Part shown: positions 1 through 6,199 of the stretch, piece by piece
Numbering within the stretch: position 1 is the first letter of the stretch
How the letters are laid out: every line of letters starts with the position of its first letter
Assembly (NCBI GenBank): GCA_009886815.1
Contig: QXYP01000309.1
Location: forward strand, 1 to 9,810
Reading direction: 5' to 3'
DNA from: Halieaceae bacterium
GTDB taxonomy: Bacteria > Pseudomonadota > Gammaproteobacteria > Pseudomonadales > Halieaceae
DNA length: 9,810 nucleotides
Program-made: the position numbers and the translations under genes
Notes under the pieces: model-generated
Databases searched by the model: none
What the model was told of the DNA's origin: nothing
Seen by the model: only the letters and a program-made list of their open reading frames with translations

Positions 1-1
1 T

Positions 2-679
2 ACTGTCATTCCAGCAGATAGCCCCTTTCCCGCTCACTATTACCTCAGCGCACTCGGCGCCGTCGGTCTCACACCTTACTTTGGCCTTCTGCGAGCGGGC
101 AAAGCCGCTGCAGGACAAACCCTGCTGATGAGCGCAGCCGCAGGTGCTGTCGGTTCTATCGGGGGACAGATAGGGAAGATCCTGGGTCAACGCGTTATTG
201 GAATCGCAGGCACCGACGAGAAGTGCCAGTGGGTCACTGACGAATTGGGCTTTGATGGCTGTATCAACTATAAGACCTGCGGTGACATGGAGCAGGCGAT
301 TCGAGATGCTTGCCCTGAAGGGGTCGACTTATTTTTCGATAACGTGGGCGGTGAAATACTCGATGCCGCTCTGATGAACTTGAACAAAGACGCCAATGTT
401 GTTTTCTGCGGCAGCATTAGTAACTACAACGCGACTGAGCCCGTACCCGGGCCCTACAACTGGTGGCAGGTGCTCGCTAGAAGCGTGACAGTTCAAGGCT
501 ATCTTATCAGCGACTACGTACCGGAGTTCCCCGAGGGGCAGGCACAAATTGCTGAATGGCTGAACGCCGGAAAGCTAAAGTTCAAAGAACATATGGTCGA
601 TGGTTTCGACAACACCCTCGATGCTTATAACCTGCTCTTTGAGGGTAACAACGACGGCAAATTAATGGTCAAAGTCTAG
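2..679 (+). CDS. NADP-dependent MDR oxidoreductase, CurA/YncB-like (5' end missing)
   Basis: The reading frame is open from the left edge to a TAG at 677-679 and gives 225 residues. Family members are about 330-345 residues, so roughly a third, the N-terminal GroES-like part, lies outside the window. Visible landmarks are ALGAVGLTPYFGLL just before the Rossmann fold, the nucleotide-binding stretch SAAAGAVGSIGGQIGK, and FDNVGGEILDAAL. This is the pattern of the zinc-independent leukotriene B4 dehydrogenase/CurA/YncB branch, which reduces the C=C bond of alpha,beta-unsaturated carbonyls with NADPH in the cytoplasm. An internal ATG at 128 falls inside the Rossmann motif and is not a real start. 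The gene converges on the Rieske oxygenase downstream, with a hairpin between the two stops. In a catabolic cluster it may reduce an enone intermediate; the substrate is unknown. Family call is firm, role is inference. Confidence 0.9.
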   Translation, partial: TVIPADSPFPAHYYLSALGAVGLTPYFGLLRAGKAAAGQTLLMSAAAGAVGSIGGQIGKILGQRVIGIAGTDEKCQWVTDELGFDGCINYKTCGDMEQAIRDACPEGVDLFFDNVGGEILDAALMNLNKDANVVFCGSISNYNATEPVPGPYNWWQVLARSVTVQGYLISDYVPEFPEGQAQIAEWLNAGKLKFKEHMVDGFDNTLDAYNLLFEGNNDGKLMVKV

Positions 680-685
680 GTCGTT

Positions 686-708
686 GGGGGGGCTAGCCCC
701 CCCTTTCT
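686..708 (+). terminator. GC hairpin terminator after the MDR gene
   Basis: Seven G, the tetraloop CTAG and seven C (686-703) form a perfect hairpin starting 6 nt after the MDR stop, followed by TTTCT. This looks like a rho-independent terminator for the plus strand with a short, imperfect U-tract. Read on the minus strand there is no T-run after the hairpin, so evidence for termination of the converging oxygenase gene is poor. Confidence 0.6.
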
Positions 709-1881
709 CTATAGTTTCGGAAATTCCCCCTCGCCACCCTCGGCGTAGTATTGGATACACCGGTGAGCAAATTGGTTGCCGCTTTCGTTTTTACCAAAAA
801 TCACATCGGCCAAATGACCCGACTGCAAACCCCGCTGAACCTGCAAACCCACCTGATAGTCTTCCTCATCGACAACTTGCATAAGCCAGTCGGCCATTTG
901 CTCTAGCGCGGTCGCAGCTTCTGCATCCTCTGGCTTCGTGTGATGAATAAAGTGAAGTACGGTTGTATTCTCAAGTGGCCCAGGGCCAGGAATCAGCTGG
1001 GCGATTTGAGTAATCTCGGGCGCCACAAAGATCGAGACATTGGGGAAAAACAAGCGGATAAAATCATAGCCGTCGTTTTCATGCTGCCACAGCTCATCCT
1101 TGGGAATATCTTTCAACTTTTCAATAGTTTTAGACGGGTAACCCACCAGCATATGAGGTCCATAAGCCTCAAACGCCATGATGTTCGTGTAGGTTCTGGG
1201 GGCGATGGTTTCTGGGTGAGCCGCTTGAAAGTGATATCCCTCTAAATAGCCATCGAGCGCCACTTTCCAGTTGGCACCATGAATCACGCGCTGCCCGACG
1301 TAGTGCCAATTTTCAAAGTGTTTCTCTGCGATATCGTCCATCATCCCGCCCAGAAAGCCACGAATATCACACTCGGAGGCGGGATCAAGTACCGCAAAAA
1401 TAAGGCCGCCCTCTTCATGGCAGGGAAAAGCGATCAGATCGCGATCACCTCGACAATCCTCGCCGAACTTAACCACATCAGCAACGCCTCTAAGGCGACC
1501 GTCACCACCATAAGTCCAGGCATGATAGGGGCAGCTGAAAGTCTTTCTATTACCTGAAGGTTTTGACTCGAGTATCATTCCTCGGTGACTGCAAACATTC
1601 ATCAAGACTTTGGCCGAGCCATCCGCTTGGCGACAAATGAGCAAAGGCGTCCCCAGAATATCGAGAGTTTTAAAATCTCCCTTCTCGGGAATTTCATGGG
1701 AGAGCCCAACGAGGATAGGCAGACTCTTGTAGACGCCATCCATTTCTTTTTGCCAAACATCCGTATCGGTGTACTGAGTAGCGGGAACTCTTAAGGTATC
1801 TGCCGCGCTATCGGTGGTCCCATTGGCGACGTGGTCACGCAATCGGGCTGCCATCTCATTGTAAAGTGCGTGCCTATCCAT
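709..1881 (-). CDS. Rieske ring-hydroxylating oxygenase, alpha subunit
   Basis: This is a cytoplasmic non-haem iron oxygenase that activates O2 for hydroxylation or demethylation of an organic substrate. Counting from the start chosen here (390 residues), the Rieske [2Fe-2S] ligands are C97-S-H99-R and C117-P-Y-H120. The mononuclear iron site follows: E214 (the bridging acidic position), H217 and H222 in LEGYHFQAAH, and probable third ligand D341 in EEDYQVGLQVQRG. Length and domain order are normal. Upstream ATGs exist at 1899 and 1962. I chose 1881 because GGGAG lies 6 nt before it, whereas the other two have weaker sites and 1962 sits about where a candidate promoter would start its transcript. 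It diverges from the SDR at 2136. No beta subunit, ferredoxin or reductase is adjacent, so it is either a homo-oligomeric type or uses partners elsewhere. The substrate cannot be read from sequence. Confidence 0.92.
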   Translation of the reverse strand: MDRHALYNEMAARLRDHVANGTTDSAADTLRVPATQYTDTDVWQKEMDGVYKSLPILVGLSHEIPEKGDFKTLDILGTPLLICRQADGSAKVLMNVCSHRGMILESKPSGNRKTFSCPYHAWTYGGDGRLRGVADVVKFGEDCRGDRDLIAFPCHEEGGLIFAVLDPASECDIRGFLGGMMDDIAEKHFENWHYVGQRVIHGANWKVALDGYLEGYHFQAAHPETIAPRTYTNIMAFEAYGPHMLVGYPSKTIEKLKDIPKDELWQHENDGYDFIRLFFPNVSIFVAPEITQIAQLIPGPGPLENTTVLHFIHHTKPEDAEAATALEQMADWLMQVVDEEDYQVGLQVQRGLQSGHLADVIFGKNESGNQFAHRCIQYYAEGGEGEFPKL

Positions 1882-1887
1882 TACTGA

Positions 1888-1892
1888 CTCCC
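1888..1892 (-). promoter_or_regulatory. Shine-Dalgarno site deciding the Rieske oxygenase start
   Basis: On the minus strand GGGAG lies 6 nt upstream of the ATG at 1881. The ATG at 1899 is preceded by AATAACTTTAAA and lacks a comparable site, so 1881 is preferred. Confidence 0.55.
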
Positions 1893-1968
1893 GGCTCATT
1901 TTAAAGTTATTCACCAAGCCGTGCTCTCGTGTACGAAATACACCGCACCACGGCTTATCCAATGCCTG

Positions 1969-1997
1969 AGGCTAGAATTGAGCCCATAAAAAGTCAA
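1969..1997 (-). promoter_or_regulatory. Candidate sigma70 promoter of the Rieske oxygenase gene
   Basis: On the minus strand TTGACT (1997-1992, five of six to the -35 consensus) is separated by 17 nt from TAGCCT (1974-1969, only three of six to the -10 consensus). The -35 box overlaps one arm of the 12-bp dyad at 1995-2006, which is where a repressor would block polymerase. Predicted transcription would begin near 1962, giving a leader of about 80 nt to the ATG at 1881. The -10 box is weak. Confidence 0.33.
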
Positions 1998-2006
1998 GCA
2001 TGCTTG
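1995..2006. promoter_or_regulatory. Perfect dyad, candidate TetR-type operator (site 1)
   Basis: CAAGCATGCTTG is a perfect 12-bp palindrome between the divergent oxygenase and SDR genes. After a two-base mismatch on each side the symmetry resumes with A5 on the left and T5 on the right. A near copy, CAAACCTGCTTG, lies at 5960-5971 in front of the TetR-type regulator, and the two share TGCTTGCTTTTTT exactly. Its position in a divergent promoter region, its size and its recurrence fit an operator. Binding by the local regulator is inference. Confidence 0.5.
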
Positions 2007-2124
2007 CTTTTTTCTAGTCGCTTACATACCCTGATCTTTGCCCTGTGCGTCATACAACAGTCGCAGAGCTGCCAACAACACTAGATCAATGTGTACCCTG
2101 CCAATGTGGCTGAGAGCGCAGAAA

Positions 2125-2128
2125 AGGA
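2125..2128 (+). promoter_or_regulatory. Shine-Dalgarno site deciding the SDR start
   Basis: AGGA lies 7 nt before the ATG at 2136. This supports that start over the in-frame ATG at 2091, which would add 15 residues with no family similarity before the usual SDR beginning. Confidence 0.6.
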
Positions 2129-2135
2129 CGATTTT

Positions 2136-2921
2136 ATGGGCGACAAACTTGCTGGAAAAGTGGCTCTCATCACAGGTGGCACCAATGGCATTGGTAAAGC
2201 CACTGTAGAGCGCTTTATGGCAGAAGGCGCAGTCGGTGTGGTGTTTACCGGAAACAACGTTGAAGCTGGCACAGCCATTGCTGCTGCAACGGGCGCTGAT
2301 TTCGTGCAGCACGCCGTTCAGGACATTCAGGGCTGGTCAGGGGTAAAGAATTTTATTCAAGACAAGTTTGGTCGACTCGATATCGCCTTCGCTAACGCCG
2401 GCACCAACACCGGCGATAATAACATTGAAGATGTAACACCCGAGGCCTGGCAAAATCTGCTCGACATTAACCTCACGGGCCCCATGATGACCATTAAGAC
2501 TGCCGCGGAAATCATGCGCGCCAACCCTGATGGCCCGGGCGGATCCATTGTGCTCAATAGTTCAATCAACGGCATTTTAGCTCTTGCCGGTGATGTCACT
2601 TATTCAACGACCAAAGGGGCCATGCGCTTACTGGCAAAATCGAGCGCCGTGCACCTCGCCAAAGAAAACACGAATATTCGTGTCAACACGATTCACCCCG
2701 GGGTTATCGGCACACCGCTGATTGAGGGCGCCATTAATGGCGCTCCCGATCCCTCGGCAGCACGATCCATGCTTGAGGGCATTGCGCCTATGGGGCGACT
2801 GGGTCAGATGGAAGAGATCGTGAACCTCGTGATTTATTTGGGGTCCGATGACTCACGCTTTATGACGGGCTCTGAATTGGTGATTGACGGGGGATCGACT
2901 GCGGGATTACCTGGCGTTTAG
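2136..2921 (+). CDS. Short-chain dehydrogenase/reductase (classical SDR)
   Basis: A 261-residue classical SDR, a soluble NAD(P)-dependent oxidoreductase acting on an alcohol or ketone. From the start at 2136 the cofactor motif TGGTNGIG lies at residues 13-20, ANAG at 86-89, and the catalytic tetrad is complete: N112 in DINLTG, S143 in NSS, and Y156/K160 in YSTTK. HPG follows at 187-189. The residues after the second beta strand are T-G-N-N, so neither the usual Asp (NAD) nor Arg (NADP) specificity mark is present and the cofactor is not predictable. It is the only gene reading right from the divergent region that carries the palindrome, and it converges on the SnoaL-like gene 32 nt downstream. 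Probable role: dehydrogenation of a hydroxylated intermediate of the same pathway as the divergent oxygenase. Family call is firm; substrate unknown. Confidence 0.92.
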   Translation: MGDKLAGKVALITGGTNGIGKATVERFMAEGAVGVVFTGNNVEAGTAIAAATGADFVQHAVQDIQGWSGVKNFIQDKFGRLDIAFANAGTNTGDNNIEDVTPEAWQNLLDINLTGPMMTIKTAAEIMRANPDGPGGSIVLNSSINGILALAGDVTYSTTKGAMRLLAKSSAVHLAKENTNIRVNTIHPGVIGTPLIEGAINGAPDPSAARSMLEGIAPMGRLGQMEEIVNLVIYLGSDDSRFMTGSELVIDGGSTAGLPGV

Positions 2922-2925
2922 AGGC

Positions 2926-2946
2926 AAAAATAGTCGATCATCGACT
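2926..2946 (-). terminator. Hairpin plus T-run ending the minus-strand block
   Basis: Read on the minus strand just after the stop of the SnoaL-like gene, AGTCGA-TGA-TCGACT forms a 6-bp stem with a 3-nt loop, followed by A and five T. The shape and position fit a rho-independent terminator between two convergent genes. The stem is short and not GC-rich, so strength is doubtful. Confidence 0.45.
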
Positions 2947-2953
2947 CGCCGCC

Positions 2954-3355
2954 CTACTCTCCGTGTAGCACCCGAAAACGTCTTAGTGAGAACTTCCACT
3001 CTCCGTTCTCGCGAATGCACTCATCCTCATACTCGCCTCTGGGTTCAATTTGGGTGCCGTCCTGCATCACTGCCACCTCGCTGGTATAACTGCGCATGAC
3101 AGCGCGATCTCCATCAACGCTAATGTAGCCTGGATGCGCCATCATATTGACGAAGGGAAAAAGCTGCATGGCCTCCAGCCACGCGGCAACAATGTTGTCC
3201 CTTCCGCTAATGCCGGCCATATCGAGATGAGGTAATTCCCAGACCGCATCATTGGCCCAGGTACCACCCCAGATTTCAGCATCCCGCTGATTCACACCGT
3301 CGCAGTAGCGTTCGAGCAAAGCGCGAATCTCCAACTGATCCTCAAAATTATTCAT
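2954..3355 (-). CDS. SnoaL-like / NTF2-fold polyketide-cyclase-type protein
   Basis: A 133-residue protein with the look of the SnoaL-like (NTF2 cone fold) family. It has an N-terminal helix pair (EDQLEIRALLERYCDGVNQRD, residues 5-25), WANDAVWELP at 33-42, a central helix with VAAW, H74 followed by a strand, and a C-terminal beta sheet running from about 78 to 131 (YEDECIRENGEWKFSLR). Members act as small cyclases, isomerases or dehydratases such as steroid delta-isomerase and scytalone dehydratase, or as small oxygenase subunits. Rieske beta subunits share this fold, but they are longer (about 160-180 residues) and sit next to an alpha subunit, so that reading is less likely. GGGAG lies 5 nt before the ATG. 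It is the last gene of the minus-strand block, 80 nt after the SDR at 3436-4200. Specific reaction unknown. Confidence 0.82.
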   Translation of the reverse strand: MNNFEDQLEIRALLERYCDGVNQRDAEIWGGTWANDAVWELPHLDMAGISGRDNIVAAWLEAMQLFPFVNMMAHPGYISVDGDRAVMRSYTSEVAVMQDGTQIEPRGEYEDECIRENGEWKFSLRRFRVLHGE

Positions 3356-3435
3356 AGGTTCTCCCTACTACCGAATGCACACCCAGCACTCAGCAGCGCG
3401 CAACACGTTAGCAACGACGCGAAGTCGCCAAAATT

Positions 3436-4200
3436 TCACTGATTAATAACGCCACCATCAACGACCAACTGTGTTCCGGTGATATAAGCCGAGAGATCGC
3501 TGGCCAAGAATAAAGCCGCGTCACCAATGGTCTTCGGAGCTCCCATGTAACCCATAGGAATCATCGACACAATCGCATCGTACTCGTCAGCATTTTCGGT
3601 CGATGCCTGCACGTTCATATTGGTCGCAATCATACCCGGATGAATGGTATTGCAACGTATGCCTTCACCAGAAGTTTCAGCGGCGACCGCCTTGGTAAAG
3701 CCAAGGACCCCGCCTTTGCTCGCCGCATAGGCGCTGACCCCTATCACACCGATAAGTGCAGCGATTGACGACATATTAATTATCGACCCTTTGGTGCCGG
3801 TTTCTCGCATCATGGCAACGGCCGATTGGGTGCCTAGAAACAGGCTGGTCATGTTCACTACCATCTGACGGTTGTAGTCTTCTAGGGTAATATCTTCCAG
3901 CCGCTTCAGGACCGCGATCCCTGCGTTGTTTACCAGCACATCAATGCGACCGTGATCATCCTTAATGCGACCCATTGTGGCCTGCCAAGCCTCAGGATCC
4001 GTGACATCCTGTCGCCACGCTGTTGCCGAACCTCCCGCTGCATTAATACTTTCCGCTGTAGCACTGGCTCCATCGAGGTCGACATCAGTCGCTATAACTG
4101 TCGCACCCTCGGCACCAAAACAATGTGCTATCGCATGACCCAGCCCCGGATTTGAAGCTGCGCCTGTGACAAGACAAACTTTGTCGCTGAGTAACCCCAT
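3436..4200 (-). CDS. Short-chain dehydrogenase/reductase (classical SDR, probably NAD-dependent)
   Basis: A 254-residue classical SDR. The cofactor loop is TGAASNPGLG (12-21), two residues longer than the standard TGxxxGIG. NNAG is at 91-94 and the tetrad is N116 (VVNMTS), S145 (INMSS), Y158 and K162 (YAASK). HPG follows at 187-189 and TGTQLVVDGG lies near the end. D39 at the end of the second beta strand (ATDVD) is the usual sign of NAD preference. AGGAG lies 8 nt before the ATG. It starts 45 nt after the stop of the upstream SDR and is followed at 80 nt by the SnoaL-like gene, so the three are probably cotranscribed. Expected role is oxidation of a secondary alcohol, or reduction of a ketone, in the pathway of this cluster. 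Identity of the substrate is not visible. Confidence 0.93.
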   Translation of the reverse strand: MGLLSDKVCLVTGAASNPGLGHAIAHCFGAEGATVIATDVDLDGASATAESINAAGGSATAWRQDVTDPEAWQATMGRIKDDHGRIDVLVNNAGIAVLKRLEDITLEDYNRQMVVNMTSLFLGTQSAVAMMRETGTKGSIINMSSIAALIGVIGVSAYAASKGGVLGFTKAVAAETSGEGIRCNTIHPGMIATNMNVQASTENADEYDAIVSMIPMGYMGAPKTIGDAALFLASDLSAYITGTQLVVDGGVINQ

Positions 4201-4245
4201 GATTAGCTCTCCTTTTTTTATAAACCTGTCTGTTATGCGGTAAAT

Positions 4246-5061
4246 TTATTCCGGCGCAGGAATCTCCCCCGCCTTTATCATTGCCTCTTCCAACTCGTGG
4301 GCCCGAGGATTTCGACGCAGATTCAGGCCACCATTCACCTGTAAATTCTCTCCCGTCATAAAGCAGTCCTCACTTGCCAAAAACAGTGCTGCAGCGGCGA
4401 TGTCGTCTGACGTTCCATAGCGTCCCAAGGGATAACATTGCGCAAAAGCATTGGCCAGCGCCGGGCTTTGTAAGGCATCGGCAGTCATTGGCGTATCGGT
4501 CAGCCCCGGTGAAATCGTATTCGCACGAATACCTTTTTCGCCAAACTCATTAGCCACTGTTCGAATCACATGATCAATACCCGCCTTCGTGCCCATGTAG
4601 GCTGCGTGGTTATCCAACATGATTTTGGCTGTCGCCGAGGAAATTTGGATGATACAACCTTGCTGTTGCAGTGACATGACCTCAACAAGGCGTTGCAGCC
4701 AGATGAACGGGCCCTTGAACTGAAGGTCTACCATGCGGTCGAGCTCTTCTTCGGAAGTCTCACAAAACCCAGTTAGCAGGCCCCATCCGGTTGCATTAAT
4801 GGCCACATCAATCGCGCCATGACGCTTCTGAACTTCACTCACCATGTGACCAATCGAAGCTCGATCACAAAAATCACAAGACACCCAATCGCCGTCAATA
4901 GATTCCGCCAGTTCAGCGAGCACCTCAGTACGACGACCGGACACCACGACCTTAGCGCCCGCCTGTGCAAACCGATGCGCCATAACCTGCCCCATGTTGC
5001 CGGGCGATCCTGCACCTACGATCGAAACGACTTTCCCTGCGCCTGAGAAATTGCCAAACAT
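4246..5061 (-). CDS. Divergent short-chain dehydrogenase/reductase
   Basis: A 271-residue SDR with unusual motifs. The glycine loop is GAGSPGNMG (16-24) rather than TGxxxGIG, and NATG (89-92) replaces NNAG. The position that normally holds the catalytic Asn is Q114 (DLQFKG). S142, Y155 and K159 (YMGTK) are intact, and SPG is at 184-186. R43-R44 after the second strand suggests NADP(H). The C-terminus carries about 20 extra polar residues after the usual end (LNLRRNPRAHELEEAM). The frame also opens at a GTG at 5100. I chose the ATG at 5061 because GGAG lies 5 nt before it and MFGNFSGAGKVVSIVGAG is a normal SDR beginning. It follows the TetR gene on the same strand after a hairpin and heads the SDR-SDR-SnoaL group. 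Probably an active reductase with unknown substrate. Confidence 0.88.
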   Translation of the reverse strand: MFGNFSGAGKVVSIVGAGSPGNMGQVMAHRFAQAGAKVVVSGRRTEVLAELAESIDGDWVSCDFCDRASIGHMVSEVQKRHGAIDVAINATGWGLLTGFCETSEEELDRMVDLQFKGPFIWLQRLVEVMSLQQQGCIIQISSATAKIMLDNHAAYMGTKAGIDHVIRTVANEFGEKGIRANTISPGLTDTPMTADALQSPALANAFAQCYPLGRYGTSDDIAAAALFLASEDCFMTGENLQVNGGLNLRRNPRAHELEEAMIKAGEIPAPE

Positions 5062-5066
5062 ACGCA

Positions 5067-5070
5067 CTCC
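5067..5070 (-). promoter_or_regulatory. Shine-Dalgarno site deciding the divergent SDR start
   Basis: On the minus strand GGAG lies 5 nt upstream of the ATG at 5061, giving that codon better support than the GTG at 5100. Confidence 0.55.
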
Positions 5071-5123
5071 ACTCAATGACTTCGGTGCATCCAAGCACAC
5101 AAAAACACCTGTATTATCTGGAG

Positions 5124-5151
5124 AAAAAGCAGGGGCCGCTTAAAAGCGGCC
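5124..5151 (-). terminator. Hairpin terminator between the TetR gene and the SDR genes
   Basis: On the minus strand, 4 nt after the regulator's stop codon region, GGCCGCT-TTTA-AGCGGCC forms a 7-bp GC-rich hairpin (8 bp if the loop closes further). CCCTGC and a run of five T follow. This fits a rho-independent terminator or attenuator, although the T-run begins about 5 nt after the stem. It suggests that the regulator and the downstream SDRs are at least partly separate transcription units. Confidence 0.5.
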
Positions 5152-5155
5152 TATG

Positions 5156-5863
5156 TTATGACTCCAGTTTGTAAATCGATACCAGCTGATCAGTAACCAA
5201 ATCGATGATACTTTCGGCCCGCTTTTTTCGTTTGCTACATCGATACGTTGTGGCCATACCGTGCATTGCAAAATGCACCAGATCGTGGGCCGCTTGGAGT
5301 GACTTAACGCCACGCCACTGAGGGAAAACCGTTTTAGCCGTCAGCAAAAATTGCTTTTCAAAGTCCTTCTCGAACTCCTCTATAACCTCACCAAGCTCAC
5401 CATCGGTTCGAGCCGCAGATACCAGCTCCTGATAAGCAACAAACGACGGTAGATTATGATACTCCCACGCAGCTTCAACCGAGCGCCGAACGTCGGCCCT
5501 GGTGATTTTTTGGGAGATATTTTTCTCTCCCATCAACTGACGATATTCTTCCAATCTTCGCTCATGCAAGAAGGCAATCACGACTTTGATGACCTCAGCC
5601 CTGGCAGAGAAATGATGCATCATGGCGCCTCTGGAAACGCCGGCCTCCGCTGCGATCATCGCTGTGGTAGTTTTGTTGTAACCCTCATTGACTAAGCAGC
5701 GAACCGCCGCCTCTAAAATAGCCTTACGTGTCAGCGCGCTTTTTTCTGCCTGCCAACCATCACCCGCCCGTGCGCCATTTTGGACTGCTGATTTTCTTTT
5801 CGCTGGCGACACCTTCGTTTTCTTTGACACGCTTGAGCTTGGAGAAATTGTAGTTTTGTTCAT
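5156..5863 (-). CDS. TetR-family transcriptional regulator
   Basis: A 235-residue DNA-binding regulator. The TetR N-terminal domain runs from about T45 to residue 92: RKAILEAAVRCLVNEGY, then TTTAMIAAEAGVSRGAMMHHF, with the recognition helix near 76-85. The all-helical remainder should bind a small ligand and dimerise. Before the HTH there is an unusual 40-residue Ser/Lys-rich tail (KKTKVSPAKRK), probably disordered and possibly contacting DNA. No good Shine-Dalgarno site precedes the ATG (GCGAAAACTATT), and no other Met occurs before the HTH, so a non-ATG start could shorten the tail. The gene diverges from the DUF35-thiolase-Rieske-ThuA operon, and a dyad that recurs in the other divergent promoter lies about 100 nt upstream. 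The simplest reading is a local repressor relieved by a pathway intermediate; this is inference from position. Confidence 0.92.
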   Translation of the reverse strand: MNKTTISPSSSVSKKTKVSPAKRKSAVQNGARAGDGWQAEKSALTRKAILEAAVRCLVNEGYNKTTTAMIAAEAGVSRGAMMHHFSARAEVIKVVIAFLHERRLEEYRQLMGEKNISQKITRADVRRSVEAAWEYHNLPSFVAYQELVSAARTDGELGEVIEEFEKDFEKQFLLTAKTVFPQWRGVKSLQAAHDLVHFAMHGMATTYRCSKRKKRAESIIDLVTDQLVSIYKLES

Positions 5864-5959
5864 AATAGTTTTCGCAGGCCTTACCGATAAAATTGGCGCA
5901 GAAGATTGAGAATCCTATAAAGTGCGGTGAAACGCAATGACTGGACAGAAAATATCAAA

Positions 5960-5971
5960 CAAACCTGCTTG
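5960..5971. promoter_or_regulatory. Imperfect dyad, candidate TetR-type operator (site 2)
   Basis: CAAACCTGCTTG matches the perfect palindrome at 1995-2006 in 10 of 12 positions, and the right arm plus the following C and T-run are identical over 13 nt (TGCTTGCTTTTTT). TTTCTAGT also occurs a short distance to the right in both places (2011-2018 and 5988-5995). The location between the regulator and the divergent operon is typical for an autoregulatory operator. The left arm is degenerate, so affinity may be lower. Confidence 0.42.
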
Positions 5972-6135
5972 CTTTTTTTTATTTCCGTTTCTAGTATCAC
6001 CAGACAGACGCTCAATATCATGTGCTCGCGACAAACGGCATGCAGGGCATCGCCCACGCATAGTGCAAAAGCGAGACCCATCAAGCGCATAAGAAAAAGG
6101 CTCGTGGCGCGTCAAATTTAAAATAAGCTGTGCCC

Positions 6136-6164
6136 TTGACTAGCAATAATTGAAAACATAAAGA
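6136..6164 (+). promoter_or_regulatory. Candidate promoter of the DUF35-thiolase-Rieske-ThuA operon
   Basis: TTGACT (6136-6141) matches the -35 consensus at five of six positions and is followed after 17 nt by TAAAGA (6159-6164), a poor -10 box. AT-rich sequence lies upstream. The distance to the ATG at 6200 is suitable. The weak -10 makes this tentative. Confidence 0.3.
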
Positions 6165-6199
6165 GTAATGCGTGGTCACGAACACGGAGGGGGCAAAAA

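Larger units (their letters stand above)
5864..6199. other. 336-nt divergent intergenic region
   Basis: This separates the minus-strand regulator from the plus-strand operon. It contains the imperfect dyad at 5960-5971, followed by an eight-T run, and a candidate plus-strand promoter at 6136-6164. AT-rich sequence (AAATTTAAAATAA near 6114-6126) lies just upstream of that promoter. Small open frames of 64-69 codons on both strands have no convincing ribosome site or recognisable protein pattern, so I see no gene here. A leader of up to about 35 nt would precede the ATG at 6200. Confidence 0.6.

Noticed and set aside
940..1794. Plus-strand open frames (940-1245, 1279-1557, 1585-1794) opposite the Rieske oxygenase gene
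   Set aside because: They are antisense shadows of a gene with complete Rieske and iron-site motifs and show no protein family pattern.
1882..1962. N-terminal extension of the first Rieske protein from the ATG at 1962
   Set aside because: The extra 27 residues lack family similarity, the ATG has no good ribosome site, and it coincides with the predicted transcription start.
2884..3235. Plus-strand open frames at 2884-3099 and 3050-3235
   Set aside because: They run across the end of the SDR and antisense to the SnoaL-like gene, with no motif or ribosome site.
5062..5100. GTG start at 5100 for the divergent SDR
   Set aside because: It adds 13 residues before a normal SDR N-terminus, and the ATG at 5061 has a better placed GGAG.
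5111..5121. GATAAT-like -10 box upstream of the divergent SDR
   Set aside because: No acceptable -35 hexamer at 16-18 nt upstream; the spacing falls in the terminator stem.
5881..6121. Small open frames of 64-69 codons on both strands in the TetR/DUF35 intergenic region
   Set aside because: No ribosome binding site, Cys/Arg-rich random-looking composition and mutual overlap; they lie over the likely regulatory region.
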